Positions 38,245 to 49,963 of a DNA stretch of 64,000 nucleotides are shown in pieces (position 1 is the stretch's first letter; each line of letters begins with the position of its first letter). The notes under the pieces are model-generated. The model saw only the letters and a program-made list of their open reading frames with translations, searched no databases and was not told the origin of the DNA. Both the position numbers and the translations under genes were made by a program. Source of the DNA: Mantamonas sphyraenae. Its lineage: Eukaryota; CRuMs; Mantamonadidae. Location of the stretch: positions 62,001 to 126,000 of the forward strand of contig JAPMXV010000061.1 in assembly GCA_026936335.1 (NCBI GenBank), written 5' to 3'.

Positions 38245-41168
38245 ATGAGCACACGGGTGAACGAGCGCTTCTTTGGCTTGTTGAGTGACGACGAAGATGA
38301 CGACCAAGGCAGCACGGGACACGGAGACAGCAGCAGCGGCGAGCCAAGCCGAGGCGAGGAGAGCCATAGCACGACGAACAAGGTCGGGTCAACAAGTGGC
38401 GACGGCGCGAGCAAACACAGAGTGACGCGAGGACCGGGAGGCAAGACACGGATTGTGCGCAACGGCAAAGCTGAAAAGGCGCGCTCAGGGACGACGGACG
38501 GCAGCAGCAAGAGCGGAGACGCCGGCAAAGCAGGCGGATCGGATGGAACACACAGTTCAAGTGGGCAGGGGAAAACGGGAGGCAGTGGGAATCGCAAGGC
38601 CACAAGCAGCAGGAGCAAGGGCAAACGCACAGGCAATGGAGGCGTAAGCGGAGGCGCGGTTCAGCCGTCGGATTTCAAGACGGCGTACCTGGAAGCATGT
38701 GCGCAGCGTGGCAACCAGAGACCCAACACATCGGTGATGCGGAATCTGGCACAGGGATTCATCGATGCCAATGTGGATTTGATGACGGTGAGCCATTGGG
38801 CGCCCGTGTTTGGGGCGTTGGCCAAAAACACGTCGCTGAACGGGGTGCGCTTCCAGTCGTCGCATGCAGACAGCTACGTGGAGGTGGCGGGTCCTCCTTC
38901 ACGTCTTCTCCAGCCTGGAGCGGCGTCGACGTGGAACTACACGGTGCGTGTGGCCAAGGGAGAGCACGGCGAAGACGGAGAAGAGGAGGTGGTGGACGCC
39001 CTGGAAGACGCCAGTGGCACACGGGAGGTGGTCAAACAGAGCGCAAGTGCAGGCTTCTTCATTGGACAGCTTCAGGCGCAGCGCAAGGCTGTCAAGGCAG
39101 CCAAGCCGTTTGACGAGGCGAAAAAGAACGAGGTGTTGGCACACAGTGCGTTCAAGGCGGACCCGGACCTGTTTGCAGGCTCGACGTCGGCAGGCATTGA
39201 GTTGCACCCGTTGGATCGGAGCAAGAACAAACGTGTGTCGGCCAAACACCAGCGACACCAGTTGGAAGACAAGCAGCCGGTGGTGTTTGAGTCTGCCCAC
39301 TTGCGTCGCCTGACACGCTCGCTGGCAGGCTGTCTGCGTGTGAGCCAGAAACTCAGTGCCCTCGAACTCGTGGGCATTCCCATGAGTGTGGACGCGTGCA
39401 AACAGCTGGGCCGCGGGTTGGCTGACAACCAATCGCTGGCAGTGTTGTGTCTCAACACGGTGGCCTGCGGCGACGACGGCTTTGCAGCCATTGTGGCGGC
39501 CCTGAGGAGCACGCAGGTGGAAACCCTGTATGCGGTGAATTGCAAGCTGACCGACAAGGCGGTGGGGGCGCTGGCGACCTTTTTGCGCGAGCGAGCGGTT
39601 ACCTCGCAGTACGACCTGTGGAAGGAGCAGCTGCGCGAGCCCTTCCAGAAGGAACAGAACCTGAGCATGGTGATGAAGCAGAAGCAGCGTTCCCTCAGCT
39701 GTGTCGATCTGTCGTTCAACAGCCTGAGCGATCGCAGTGCGGACGAGCTCGGCTACGCCCTGAAAACCGACTTTCTGCTGCGCGAGATGGACCTGTCGCA
39801 CAATTTCATCACCAACACAGGCTGTGCATACCTGCAGGAGGCCATGGTGGACAACACCTCGGTGGCATTCTTGGACCTGAGTCACAATCCCATCGACCGT
39901 GAGTCATGCGCTCCTATCCTGGCCTACCTCGCACGCAACCAAAAGTTGCTGGCCAAAGTCGACCCAGTGTACGCCAAGGAACTGCGTGCCATGCAGGACC
40001 TAGAAAACAGCCTGCTGACGGACCATGAGGCCCTGGAGGCCAGTGCAGTCAGTGCCGAGGAGATGCTGGACGAATCGTGGGACGTCGATGGTCAAGGCAT
40101 GGTCCACGCGGAGAGCGAGTGGGCGGGTGCAAGCAGCAGCAGCAGCAGCAGAAGCAACGGCAACGGCAACAGTGGTGCCGGTGCAACGAGGAAAGACACG
40201 GAACGAGGAGGACGCAGGAAGAGTGGCGGACCAGCGGGATCGGACACCACAGCACGCTGACGGCACGACGCAAGTGGATGGAAGACCAACGACGCAAAGA
40301 GGAGAAGGAGGCACGGCGGAACAAGAGGAAGCAGAAACATGAGGGCAAGAGCGGCAAGGGCAAAGACAAGAAGGGAGCCAAGGCGAGCGGCACGGCGCGC
40401 AAGAAGCGATCCGGGACCGGTGGTGGACAGCACCACGACACATCGCCGCTGAGTGGCAAGGAAAGACTGGCGGGTTTGTTGTCGTTGGACGGGTCGAACC
40501 AGGGAAAGCGAAAGAGCAGCGGGAAGAAGCGGCAGCAGCAGCAGCAGGGGCGAGGACGGGACCGGACGCAGGCATGGGCAGAGGAACAGGAGCAGGAGGC
40601 GGTGGCACGGTTGTCTTTGAGTGACCTGGGCGACGGGGATGTGGTGGCGAACGGCGAGGTGATGGAGGAGCTGCTGACGTTGTCGACGGCTCTTGCGGAG
40701 CAGCACAAGGCGAGCGAGGCGCAGCACAAGCAGTACTACGACGAAGTGGCGCAGGAGTTTGAGCAAGTGTTGGAAGAGGTGCGTGAACTGGAGGCAGCAC
40801 ACGTGGAGGAGGCCATGGAACGGGTGCGCGCAGAGACAAAAGCCAAGGCTTTGGAGATGGAAAACGAACGGCTGCGGAAGGAGAACGAGGCGCAGCGAGA
40901 AGAGTTGGAACAGCTGCGGCGTCAGCTGCGGATGTCAAAGAGGCACGGAGAGGAGACGGAGGCACAGGAGGAACGCGGCAGCAGCAGCAGCAACACCACG
41001 GCGACCACGAGCAGAGTGGCAAGCGACCACGTGCACATCGATGGGGCAGGGACGCCATTGAAGGAGGATGAACAGGTGCTGCACGTGGTGGAGCAGATGG
41101 AGAGCCATTTGGAGCGTTTGGACCGGATGATGGCAAAGGTGGAGAGAGAACGCGATTGGACCCATTAA
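38245..41168 (+). CDS. CEP78: CEP78 homologue, centrosomal leucine-rich-repeat protein (one frame break)
   Basis: Centriole and basal-body protein. About 974 residues after one missing base at about 40252 is allowed for. After a basic, Ser/Gly-rich N-terminus there is a segment (FKTAYLEACAQRG ... VSHWAPVFGALAKNTSL) that parallels the start of human CEP78. LRRs follow (LSALELVGIPMSVDACKQLG, LSCVDLSFNSLSD, LREMDLSHNFITNTGC, VAFLDLSHNPID) in the same order and spacing as CEP78. The C-terminus is low complexity (Ser, Lys/Arg, Gln) and then a long coiled coil (about 40690-41160, from VMEELLTLSTALAEQH to the end). It is longer than the human protein (about 690 residues). The stop is only 17 bp before the next ATG. 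Confidence 0.85.
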
Positions 41169-41185
41169 AATTTTGGTGCTGCGTC

Positions 41186-42475
41186 ATGAGTTCATCCATC
41201 CTCAACTTTTTCCGCAAGAACAAGGTGGGAGCGGAGCCCCTGATCAAAGTGGCAGGGGTCACGGACGGGGCAAGCAAGACGACGTGCGATTCCGTTTGGG
41301 CAACGCTGGGCGACTTGGGCGTAGATGTGGTGGAACTGGTTGCCATGGAGGGAGGCATGGACGAGGTGGACATCATTGTGGAGTTGGGAACGGTGGATGC
41401 AGTGGACGACGCCGTAGAGGCGCTGGGCAAGCTGGACGTAGGCACGGTCACAGGACCAGCCGCAGTGCCGGAAAACTGGAGCTATCGGACGCCAAAGATG
41501 CGCATTAGCAGTGGGTATGTGTACGACGCGGAGGAGAAGAGTTGGAGGAGCAGGCGACACAGTGACGCGGTGCTGGATGGGGAGAAGGAGGAGAACGCGG
41601 ACGGCAGGCTGCAGACAATCACGTACAACGTGTGGTTTGCCATGGAATCGTTCCAGATGCGCGTGGAGGCATTGTTGGGGTTTGTAGAAGAGCATCGACC
41701 GGATGTGGTGTGTTTTCAGGAGGTGTTGCGGGAGTTCATTGCGCTGGCGAAGGAGAACGATGTCGTGCGAGACCTGTATGCGATCTCGGACGTGGACGGA
41801 CGCACACTGAACCGATACGGCAACATGATCATGGTGAAGCGCACGCACGAACTGCATGCGTTCCAATGGGCGCGGTTTCCGAGCAATCAAGGACGGCAGC
41901 TGGTGCTGGCGGAGATGGGGTGGCCCCAGGGTTCGCAGAAACGGCTCCATGTGGGTACAGTGCACCTGGAGTCGCTGTCGGGCAACGAAAAGTACAGGCA
42001 AACACAGCTGGGGATCAGCAGGGAGGTGTTTGCACGTCGACGGGAGGCAGTAGAGGCACAGGGGGGCGAGGTGGTGTGTGAGTTGCTCATGGGCGATTTC
42101 AACCTGGACAGCAATTGGGCAGAGAACGCCGTGGTGGCCGACGAGGGCTTTGTGGACAACTGGGACCGATTTGTTGCCAGGGACGACTTTCAGGGCAATC
42201 CCAGGGGCCTGACGCGCAACTACCAGGACAAGAATCCATGCCGCATCGACCGTGTGTGCAACACTGCCGAGACTGCGTCCAAGTTTATGGTGGAGGCAAT
42301 GGAGATCCTGGGTCGGGAGGAGATTGCTCCGGGCGTGTTTCCCAGCGACCACTATGGCTTGCGGTGCGAGTTCATGCCAATGGAGACGAGCGAACAGGAA
42401 AAAGAGGAGGAGGGGGTGGTGGAGGAGGGGGTGGTGGTGGCAGAGGGAGAGGATGGAGAGGAGGGAGAGGTGTAG
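41186..42475 (+). CDS. TDP2-like endonuclease/exonuclease/phosphatase-family protein
   Basis: 429 residues, no intron. The C-terminal two-thirds is an EEP-fold catalytic domain with all main motifs: TYNVWF (metal-site Asn), DVVCFQEV (catalytic Glu), HLES (His), GDFNLD (Asp/Asn) and PSDHYGL (Asp/His). The ending 'GVFPSDHYGLRCEF' is very like tyrosyl-DNA phosphodiesterase 2, which removes topoisomerase II adducts from 5' DNA ends. Residues about 17-85 form a separate alpha/beta region (IKVAGVTDG ... VDIIVELGTV) not found in animal TDP2. It may be ferredoxin-like. The tail is a run of Glu and Val. TDP2 is the best fit; another EEP phosphodiesterase is possible. Confidence 0.8.
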   Translation: MSSSILNFFRKNKVGAEPLIKVAGVTDGASKTTCDSVWATLGDLGVDVVELVAMEGGMDEVDIIVELGTVDAVDDAVEALGKLDVGTVTGPAAVPENWSYRTPKMRISSGYVYDAEEKSWRSRRHSDAVLDGEKEENADGRLQTITYNVWFAMESFQMRVEALLGFVEEHRPDVVCFQEVLREFIALAKENDVVRDLYAISDVDGRTLNRYGNMIMVKRTHELHAFQWARFPSNQGRQLVLAEMGWPQGSQKRLHVGTVHLESLSGNEKYRQTQLGISREVFARRREAVEAQGGEVVCELLMGDFNLDSNWAENAVVADEGFVDNWDRFVARDDFQGNPRGLTRNYQDKNPCRIDRVCNTAETASKFMVEAMEILGREEIAPGVFPSDHYGLRCEFMPMETSEQEKEEEGVVEEGVVVAEGEDGEEGEV

Positions 42476-42506
42476 CGGGTGCTGAACCACCGCGAAGGCT
42501 GCCGAC

Positions 42507-45500
42507 ATGAGCAAATCGAACTATTCCAACTCGTTCTTTGCGCTAATCAAGGCGATCGGCGAGGCACGAAGCAAGCAGGAAGAGGTAGGCGACATGAAGC
42601 AAACGCGGGGTGGAGGGGGGGGGAGCGGTGTGTGGAATGAAGACTTGTGGACGGAACAAACCGGGTGCGTGCGGCCATGCATATGGGCAACGGAGATTGA
42701 CACAGGTGCACCGGGCATACACTACAGGACCGCATTGTGCAAAAGGAGGCTGCTGTGCTGAAGGCCAAGCTGTCGTCCGGCAAGAGCGACCTCAGCAAGG
42801 CGGAGGTGCTCGTTCGGCTGCTGTACTGCTCGATGCTGGGCCAGGACGTGGAATTCGCATACATCAACGCAGTCAACATTGCGCAAGAGAGCTCATTGGC
42901 GGAGAAGCGCGTGGGTAGGTTTGCACAGGTGGCCTGGAGCAGGCAGCGGAGGGCGGCGAAGCTTTGCGGAAGAGGGGAAAACGGGGTTCGATGCTGACGC
43001 ACAAAGGCACCGGCACACACGGAACACAGGATACCTGACATGCTCGCTGCTGCTGCACGAGAACCACGAGTTTATCTTTCTGCTGATCAACACCATCCAG
43101 AGGGTAGGTTGCACAGGGAAAGGTGGACGGCGTAGCATCAGCAGCAGGCAGAAGGGAGCAACTCACGTTGGGACACAACACGCGCTCGCAGGACCTGAAA
43201 AGCACAAACCATCACAAGCAGATTGCGGCGCTGATTGCAGTAGCCAAGCTCATTGGCGAGGAGATGATCCCTGCGGTGCTGCCGCTGGTAGTGGATCTGC
43301 TGGAGCATAGCAAGTGAGTTGCAAAACGCAGGGCGCGAGAGAATGACGCCGCCGCCGACGATTTCCCCTCTTCCGAAAGATGAACACCGAAGCTGACTCG
43401 CAGTGCGTGTGGATACGGCGGCTGGGTTGGCTTGGGAACGTACGTGACGACTGCACACTGACCATACGCAGGGCCTCTGTGCGTCGCAAGGCTGTTGCAG
43501 CAATGCATCGTATGTACACGCGTTCGCCGGACGCGGTGGCGGAGTACGGAGATGCGTTCCGCCGTGCGCTGTGCGACAGGGATCCGTCGGTGATGGCGGC
43601 CAGCCTGTGCATCTTCCACGAGATTGCACTGAGCGACCCCATGGAGTGCAAGGATCTGGTGCCGAGCTTTGTGTCGATTCTGAAGCAGGTGGCCGAACAC
43701 AGGCTTTCCCGAGACTACGAGTACCACCGCGTGCCTGCGCCGTGGATTCAGATCAAACTGCTCAAGTTGCTCTCCATTCTGGGCAAGGACGACCAAAAGA
43801 CGTCCGAGGGCATGTACCAGGTGCTGAACGACGTGATCAAGGCCGCAGACACGGGGATCAACGCAGGCTACGCCATCATCTACGAGTGCGTGCGCACCAT
43901 CTGCAACATCTACCCGAACAAGGACCTGATTGAGACGGCCGCCAACAGCATCACGCGGCTGATCACCTCGGACATCCACAACCACAAGTATTTGGGCATC
44001 ACCGGCCTGGCGTCCATTGTGCACGTCAACCCCAAGTACGCGCAGCAGCACCAGATGGTGGTCATCGACGCCCTGGAGGATCCCGACGACACCCTGAAAC
44101 GCAAGACGCTGGACCTGCTGTACAAAATGGTCACCAAGGCCAACGTGACTGTCATTGTGGACAAGAAGATCGAGTACCTTCGCACCACGGTTGACACCTA
44201 TCTGCGCACAGAGCTGGTGTCACGCATCACCCATCTGGCCGAACGGTACGCCCCCGATACGGCGTGGTTCATCGAGACCATGAACACCGTGTTTGAACTG
44301 GGCGGCGATCTGGTGCGGCCCGAGGTGGCACACAATCTCCTGCGCCTGCTGGCCGAGGGTGCCGGTGGCGACGAAGAGCAGGACAACGAACTGCGCGCCT
44401 TTGCCGTCGACTCATACATGGATCTGCTCGAGAAGAGCGTGCTGCCCGAGATTCTCATCCAAGTCATCTGCTGGGTGGTGGGCGAGTACTCGTACCTTGG
44501 CAGCCACGAACCCGAACAGGTGGTGTCGGCCATGTGTGAGCTGGTATCGCGTCCCTACGAAAACCAAGAGCCGCGTTGCTGGGGTATCACAGCCCTGATG
44601 AAGATCTGCTCGCAAAACTCGTTCTACTACCCGGAAGTCAAGGATCTGGTGACCAAGTACAAGAACAGCTCGTCGGTGGATCTGCAGCAGCGTTGCTACG
44701 AGCTGGAGATGGTGATGCAGGACGTGGCCAACACAGAGGTGATGGACGCCGTCATGCCCATCGACGCCAGCTGTGAAGACCTCGAGGTGGACGAGGGCCT
44801 CTCCTTCCTGGATTGGTACGTGCAGGATGCACTCAACGACGGCGCAGAGCCGTACCTGACGCAGGACGAGCGTCGGGACCTGGACCTGGAGGAAGAGCTG
44901 GGCGGCACGACCGCGTCGCTTCTGTCCATGAACGCAGGGCCGGCGAGTCCGTCTCTGCGCTTTGACGCCTACGAAACACCGCAACGACCCAAGCACACAC
45001 CCAAGTACGACACGACGCTGCCGGAAGCACCGAAACCGACGTTGCACAACTCGGCACACACGGGCTCGACCATTGCGGGCGTTTCGGCGGGCGCCGGAAG
45101 CGCAGGCAGTGCGGGCGGCCTGTCGGGACTCAACACGAGCGGTGTGAAGCGTGTTTGGGGCAAGAAGAAGGAGGAAGAGGAGGAAAGCGGCAATGTGGTG
45201 GACCAGACCCTGTCGCAAATCAACTCGTTCGCAAACCAGACGCAAGGAGGCAACCAGAGCGGCGGTGGAGGCGCCGGCAAACAACAGGGCGAGCTGGAGC
45301 TGGAGTTTGATTCGGACGAAGAGGAGGAAGAGCGTGGCCAGGGCGCAAACAGCGGTGGATCGCGTGCAAACAGCTTTGCCAAGCACGAACCTGCCAAGCC
45401 GGCCAAGACGGCGGAGCAGCTGGAGAAGGAGCGCCTTGCAGCGGGTCTGTTTGCAGGCCTGGGAGGAGGCGGAGGAAGCGACACGGGCAGCGGAGGAGGT

Positions 45501-46814
45501 GGAGGTGGCGAGGAGGGCCGTCGCTTTGCCGGTAGCGGACGACGCGCGGGACGCACGTCGGCAGGATCGCGCCGCGGCGGACGCACGCCTCAGAAGAAGG
45601 CACAGCAGCAGCAGAACCAGCAGAGGTCGTCAACCCAGGACGAAGACCTCATTGGTGGCAGCGATGACCTTTTGGGCGGTCTGGATCTGTCTGGCGGAGG
45701 CGGCAACACGACCAGCAGCAACAACAACAACAACAACAGCAGCGGTGGCTCGGGGTTGGATCTGCTGGGTGGCCTTGGCGGAGGAAGCAACAGCGGAGGC
45801 AACAGCGGGGGCAACTCGGGCATGGACGAACTGGATCTGTTGGGTGGCATGGGCGGAGGCAGCAGCAGCAGCAGCGGCAACAGCAACAACAACAACAACA
45901 GCAAGGTGGATCCGTACAGCGTGTTTGGCACAGGTGACCTGTTGGACCTGGGCGGCAGCGGAGGAACGTCGTCGAGCACAGGCAGCCTGTTTGGCGAGAC
46001 TGCGTCGACGGTGTCTGGTGTGTCGATGCACTCGGGCCTCGGTGGTGTGGGTGGCGGCGGTGGAGGCAACACGATGCCCATGGACGTGGCAAACGAGGTT
46101 GGCGAGGCGCCGCTCAAGTTTGTGCAGGGCGTGCAGCCCGTGAGCAGCAACTCGACCGTGAGTGCTCAGTATAACGCCGCGTACCGCGACGATGCTCTGC
46201 TGCTGCTGGTGTGTGTGCAGAACGTCACGTGGAACGCCCTCAAGGACGTGCGTCTCTCTGTGTCCCTGCCCGACTCGCTGTCGTGCACCGTGCGCGGCAG
46301 CCCCGACGTGTCGTCGAGCACGTCGAGTTCGCTGAGCTGGCACAGTTGTGCTGGCAACAGCTCTGTGTGGGCGGTGATTACGGCCACCTTTGTGTCGCAC
46401 GCCATGAACCACTCCATCAGCTGCTCCGTCAGCTACGGCGGCGGCTCCCTTAGCTTCACCGTGCCTGTGGAGATCCGCGACTTGCTGCGTCCGTTCCCCA
46501 TGCAGGCGAGCGGCTTTGGAGAGCAATGGGGCGCCCACTCGGTTGAACGCCAGGTCACTGTGTCGCCAAGCAGTGTCCAGACGCCCCAGGCCATGCAGAA
46601 GGCCATTGGCGACTCGCTGCAGGTGAATCCCATCCACATCATTCAGGTCGAAGGCATCAGCGCGGGTCAGATCCTCAACACGGGTCGCCTTGTGCTCATC
46701 CACGCAAAGGTTGCTGCCTCGGGCAGGAGCTCCACCGTGTATGTCACCCTGCGCAGCAAGGACAGCACCTTTTGCTCCGCCGTCAGTGGAGCCCTTGAGC
46801 AGGCACTTGCGTGA
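42507..46814 (+). CDS. AP4E1: AP-4 complex epsilon subunit
   Basis: Large chain of the AP-4 adaptor that sorts cargo at the trans-Golgi network. Five exons: 42507-42584, 42728-42914, 43030-43103, 43192-43313 and 43472-46814, 1267 residues; total divisible by three. The first four introns split the N-terminal trunk. The trunk (about 10-640) matches AP-4 epsilon: EKRVGYLTCSLLLHEN, IPAVLPLVVDLLEHSK, RRALCDRDPSVMAASL, RVPAPWIQIKLLK, KYAPDTAWFIETMN and the trunk end 'SCEDLEVDEGLSFLD'. A very long Gly/Ser/Asn/Gln linker (about 660-1050) with several DLLGG/LDLLGG motifs precedes a C-terminal ear domain. Such motifs are the kind that bind clathrin or accessory proteins in other adaptors. Human AP4E1 is about 1137 residues. 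Confidence 0.93.
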
Positions 46815-46883
46815 GCAAACGCTTGCATCAGCTCAGCAACAAAAACGACCACACGTCGGTCATTGAATCAGAATCAGCGCTCT

Positions 46884-48245
46884 TCATTCCTCGTTCGCCT
46901 TGCCACCCTCGGCTGCCTCTTGCTCAGCACGAAGCTCGCGGCACAGCACCTCCAGGTAGTCCTTTGTCTTGACAAGCTTGGCAATGCGCTTCTGGTCTTC
47001 CGCTGTCTTTTTCTTCATCTGAGCCAGCGCCTCTGCAGCGCGGTCCTTGTCGCGCTTCACATTCTTCAGCTCAGTTTCGCGGCGCTTCAGAAGCTTTCCC
47101 TGCAGTTCCAGTTGCTCCTGGTACTGGCTGGTGATGCTCCCATGGTTCTTCATGCTGTGTGTGTGTTCGTGAGAGTAAGCGCCAGATCTCCCTCTCCCAC
47201 CGCCCCACCTCACACAGCTTACAAGTCTTGGAAGGTCTGCACCTGTTCGCCATACTTGACCATCTCCTGGCGCAGTGCGACTTCGGCCGATTTGCTCTTG
47301 TTGAGCTCCTCCAGGAGCGCTTTGTTGGCCGACACCATCTCCTCGTTGATTTTCCTCTGCTGCTCGAGCTCAATTTGGGCAATCTGCACCTCCAGGCCCT
47401 TGGCTTTGGTGTGCTGCTCAATTTGCTGGTCTCGCATCTCGCTGTGCTCCACAAAAGCCTTGATCTGCTCGCGCATCTTTGTGTTTTCCTCGATCAAGGC
47501 CACCCGTTCGTCCTCGTACTGGCCCTTCATGTCCTCGATACGCTGGCCAAGGTCGGCCAGGGTGCCGTTCAGCTGCTGCTGCAGTGAATCGCTCTGTTCT
47601 GCGTGCACCTTGGCCTGGCGCTCCGACGCCTCTTTCAACTCTGCGTTGTTGGTCTGCAACACCCTGCACAGTCGCTCCAGATTCTCCTTCTGCTTGCCCA
47701 ACAGGTCAAACCGCTCCTGAAGCGACGTCAGCTGCGTGTTCAGATCCGCGTAGCCTCGAGACAGCTGCAAGTTCTGCTGGCGCAGCTTCCATTGCTCGCC
47801 CATCTGCTCCTTCAGAATCGCCCACAGCGCATCTGCCGTCTCGCTTGCCTCACTCGGAGCCTCGTCCACCACGCTCTTTGCTCGTTGCAGCACCTGCTTG
47901 TGCTCGCTCTCTGTTGGCCAACCGCCGCCCAATTCGTGTGAGCGCGCTCTTCTCTTTCGCGCCAAAACCGAGTCGCCCACCGCCACCAGGCGCCGTGACA
48001 CACTGAACAGGCATTGTCATTCCACTGCTGGCTCTCTGCGGCCCCTTTGTGGATTGCGGGATGGGTAGGATGGGTTGGACAAACCTACTCAACCTTGCGT
48101 TTAGTGTCTTGGGGTCCTGCTGCGTGGTGATCTCCGTCATCTTGGCCAGCAGCAGATGCTGCACACCCTCCTTGTTAGAACTCTCGTTCCCCACTTCCTG
48201 TGTGTTGGCCGTGTTCTTGACGTTCTCCAAATCCGTGCTGCTCAT
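46884..48245 (-). CDS. TXLN: Taxilin family coiled-coil protein
   Basis: Three exons: 48245-48085, 48002-47223 and 47154-46884, 403 residues. The main body is one long coiled coil. It holds LGKQKENLERLCRVLQTNN, the taxilin signature 'LE.LCReLQ..N', and a second LEVLCRELRAEQ near the C-terminus. Taxilins bind syntaxins and have roles in vesicle traffic and cilia. The N-terminal exon is variable and polar. Joints give SSVSRR and QDFMKNHG. The second intron ends in (CA)nCAG. About 172 bp of apparently non-coding sequence separates its start from the next gene. Confidence 0.85.
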
Positions 48246-48417
48246 GGTGTTGGTGATGGCTGGTTGCGTGCGCTTGCGTGCGTTCTGCGGTTCTGCCATG
48301 CCACAGGCATCGCAATCGTCTGTACATTTCCACGGGCCAAAGAACCCCACCCCCAAACCTCTCTCTTTAACACATCCTCAATTCCCTGCACCTGTGTGGG
48401 GATCGTCGCGACCCGAA

Positions 48418-49281
48418 TCAGCGACGCAGGGTCGTCCACAGGCTCATCAGAAGACGCAGATGGTCACGGACGCCGTGGCGACCAGAGGAAAGGCCCACAG
48501 AGACACTCTTGAGCCGAAGAAACATGAGCAATCCGAAAAACAGGGCGATGCGTGCGAGCTGTGTGATTGGGAATGTGGGTCAGCGCACGTACAGCATCAC
48601 GCAGCGCACCATGACACCTCTCCATCCGTGGTTTACCTTGCCAATCACAGGGCGCACGTGTTGTGGGACTATGTGCAGTACGACGTTGACGACGACGTCA
48701 ACGAGCGGGTTGCGCGTTCCGGCGGTGGCGGTGACGGCACACAGGCAATCGACGGCAAAGTCCTGCAGCATGGAAAGCTCCATACGTTGTCTCTCACTGG
48801 CCTCCAATTGTCTCTTGTGTGCTGTGAGTTCCTGTTGGTGTGCGTGCAGCTGCTCACCAAGCTCTTTTTGCTGCCTCTTCAACGCCACATCCAGTGTGCG
48901 TGCAGCTCGTCCCTGCTGGTCCACGTCCTCTTTCAACATCTCCACAGACGATTCCAGTGCGCGGATGCGTTTCTTGCCAGCCTCCACCTCCAGCTGGCCC
49001 ACTTCCATCGCTTCCTGCAGCGTCGTTACGTCCTTCCGCAACTTCTTGCTGTTCCATGCATTTACCACACCCGTCATGCTATTCACACAAATCACCTTGG
49101 CGTGCAACTGGCTCCCTCGTCTCAGGCGTCAGAACTCCGTATGCATTGTTTCTCTGGCTCTGAGGGTTGCTGCCAATCAACTCACGTCGTTAATCTCCTC
49201 CTGCCGCTTCACAGCACGCTCCATTTCCTTCCTCCACACCAATGCGTTCTGTTCCCGCTGTTCCAAGACGGTCAGACTCAT
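48418..49281 (-). CDS. Coiled-coil protein with probable C-terminal membrane anchor
   Basis: Not recognised. Three exons inferred: 49281-49186, 49095-48637 and 48558-48418, 231 residues (232 codons including the stop). The protein starts MSLTVLEQREQNALVWRKEM and is a coiled coil through about residue 130 (VEAGKKRIRALESSVEMLKED). A Val-rich segment (VDVVVNVVLHIV) follows. The third exon encodes LARIALFFGLLMFLRL, a short hydrophobic stretch flanked by basic residues, and then a basic tail. This layout resembles tail-anchored tethers or golgins, but no family is identified. The acceptor of the first intron and the third exon are supported only by phase and AG/GT rules. Confidence 0.5.
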
Positions 49282-49347
49282 GGCGAATGCACACAAGATG
49301 CCCAAGAGGCGGTGTTTTGTTTTGCCCGAGCGGTCGCTTCCCTTCCC

Positions 49348-49779
49348 CTACGACTCCACTGCACCCCCATCTTCCCGCAGCGAGCCCAACACAACCATCC
49401 ACTTGTCTACAAATGCACGCTGTGCCTCCAGCAGCGCTGTCTTGCGCTCCAGCGCCTGCTCCAGCGCGTTGATCTCCTCCTGCAGCCGTTCTTCCTCCGT
49501 CCCGCTTTTCTTTTCCCGCTGGCTCTCGACAAACACACGAACCTGCTGCATGTGTCTGTGGAACGCTTCTGTGTCGTATCGGATGTCTGTGCAGAGTGCC
49601 ACAACCGCGTCCGCGTGAATGTGTGTGTGTGTGTGAGTGCGCGATTGTGTGTTGATGACCCTTGCTGCAGCTCCCAACCTACCCGCCAGCACCATTTCGG
49701 CCTCCTCATCGCTCTCCTCCAAAACCCTCTGTACCACTTTATACAGGTGCTCGTTTGCCTGTGCCAGATGATGCGACAT
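49348..49779 (-). CDS. Small helical protein, possibly Mediator subunit MED28-like
   Basis: Two exons, 49779-49683 and 49586-49348, 111 residues. It is helical throughout. The stretch DIRYDTEAFHRHMQQVRVF, followed by EEINALEQALERKTALLEA and FVDKWMVVLGSL, parallels the MED28 pattern (two helices, then 'L..eL.rKdaLi.kh...l..W...L'). MED28 in animals is about 178 residues, so this would be a short version. The assignment is weak; any small coiled-coil subunit would fit. The intron carries (GT)n on the plus strand, which is (CA)n in the sense of this gene. Confidence 0.45.
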   Translation of the reverse strand: MSHHLAQANEHLYKVVQRVLEESDEEAEMVLAGRLGAAARVINTQSRTHTHTHIHADAVVALCTDIRYDTEAFHRHMQQVRVFVESQREKKSGTEEERLQEEINALEQALERKTALLEAQRAFVDKWMVVLGSLREDGGAVES

Positions 49780-49963
49780 GCCCCCGACTGCGTGTCCCGC
49801 TCTTCACAAAAGTTTGCACTGCCCCTCGACGCGCAATGACACACAGGCTCACACGCATGCAGTCCCGACAGTCATCCTTTCCGTGCACCTCGTCCCGCTC
49901 GTCCCTGTGTCTTTACAGTGCACGCTTGCACCACCACGTTGATGGATCAACCTCCCTGCATCT

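Noticed and set aside
48242-48439. Minus-strand fragment DDPASLIRVATIPTQVQ and onward, between taxilin and the next gene
   Set aside because: It looked like an exon, but no ATG, splice partner or match fits it. It overlaps the end of the preceding gene's third exon in another frame.
48509-49618. 369-codon + strand frame (Ser/Cys-rich)
   Set aside because: Antisense to coiled-coil exons; the composition is the complement of Glu/Gln/Leu codons.
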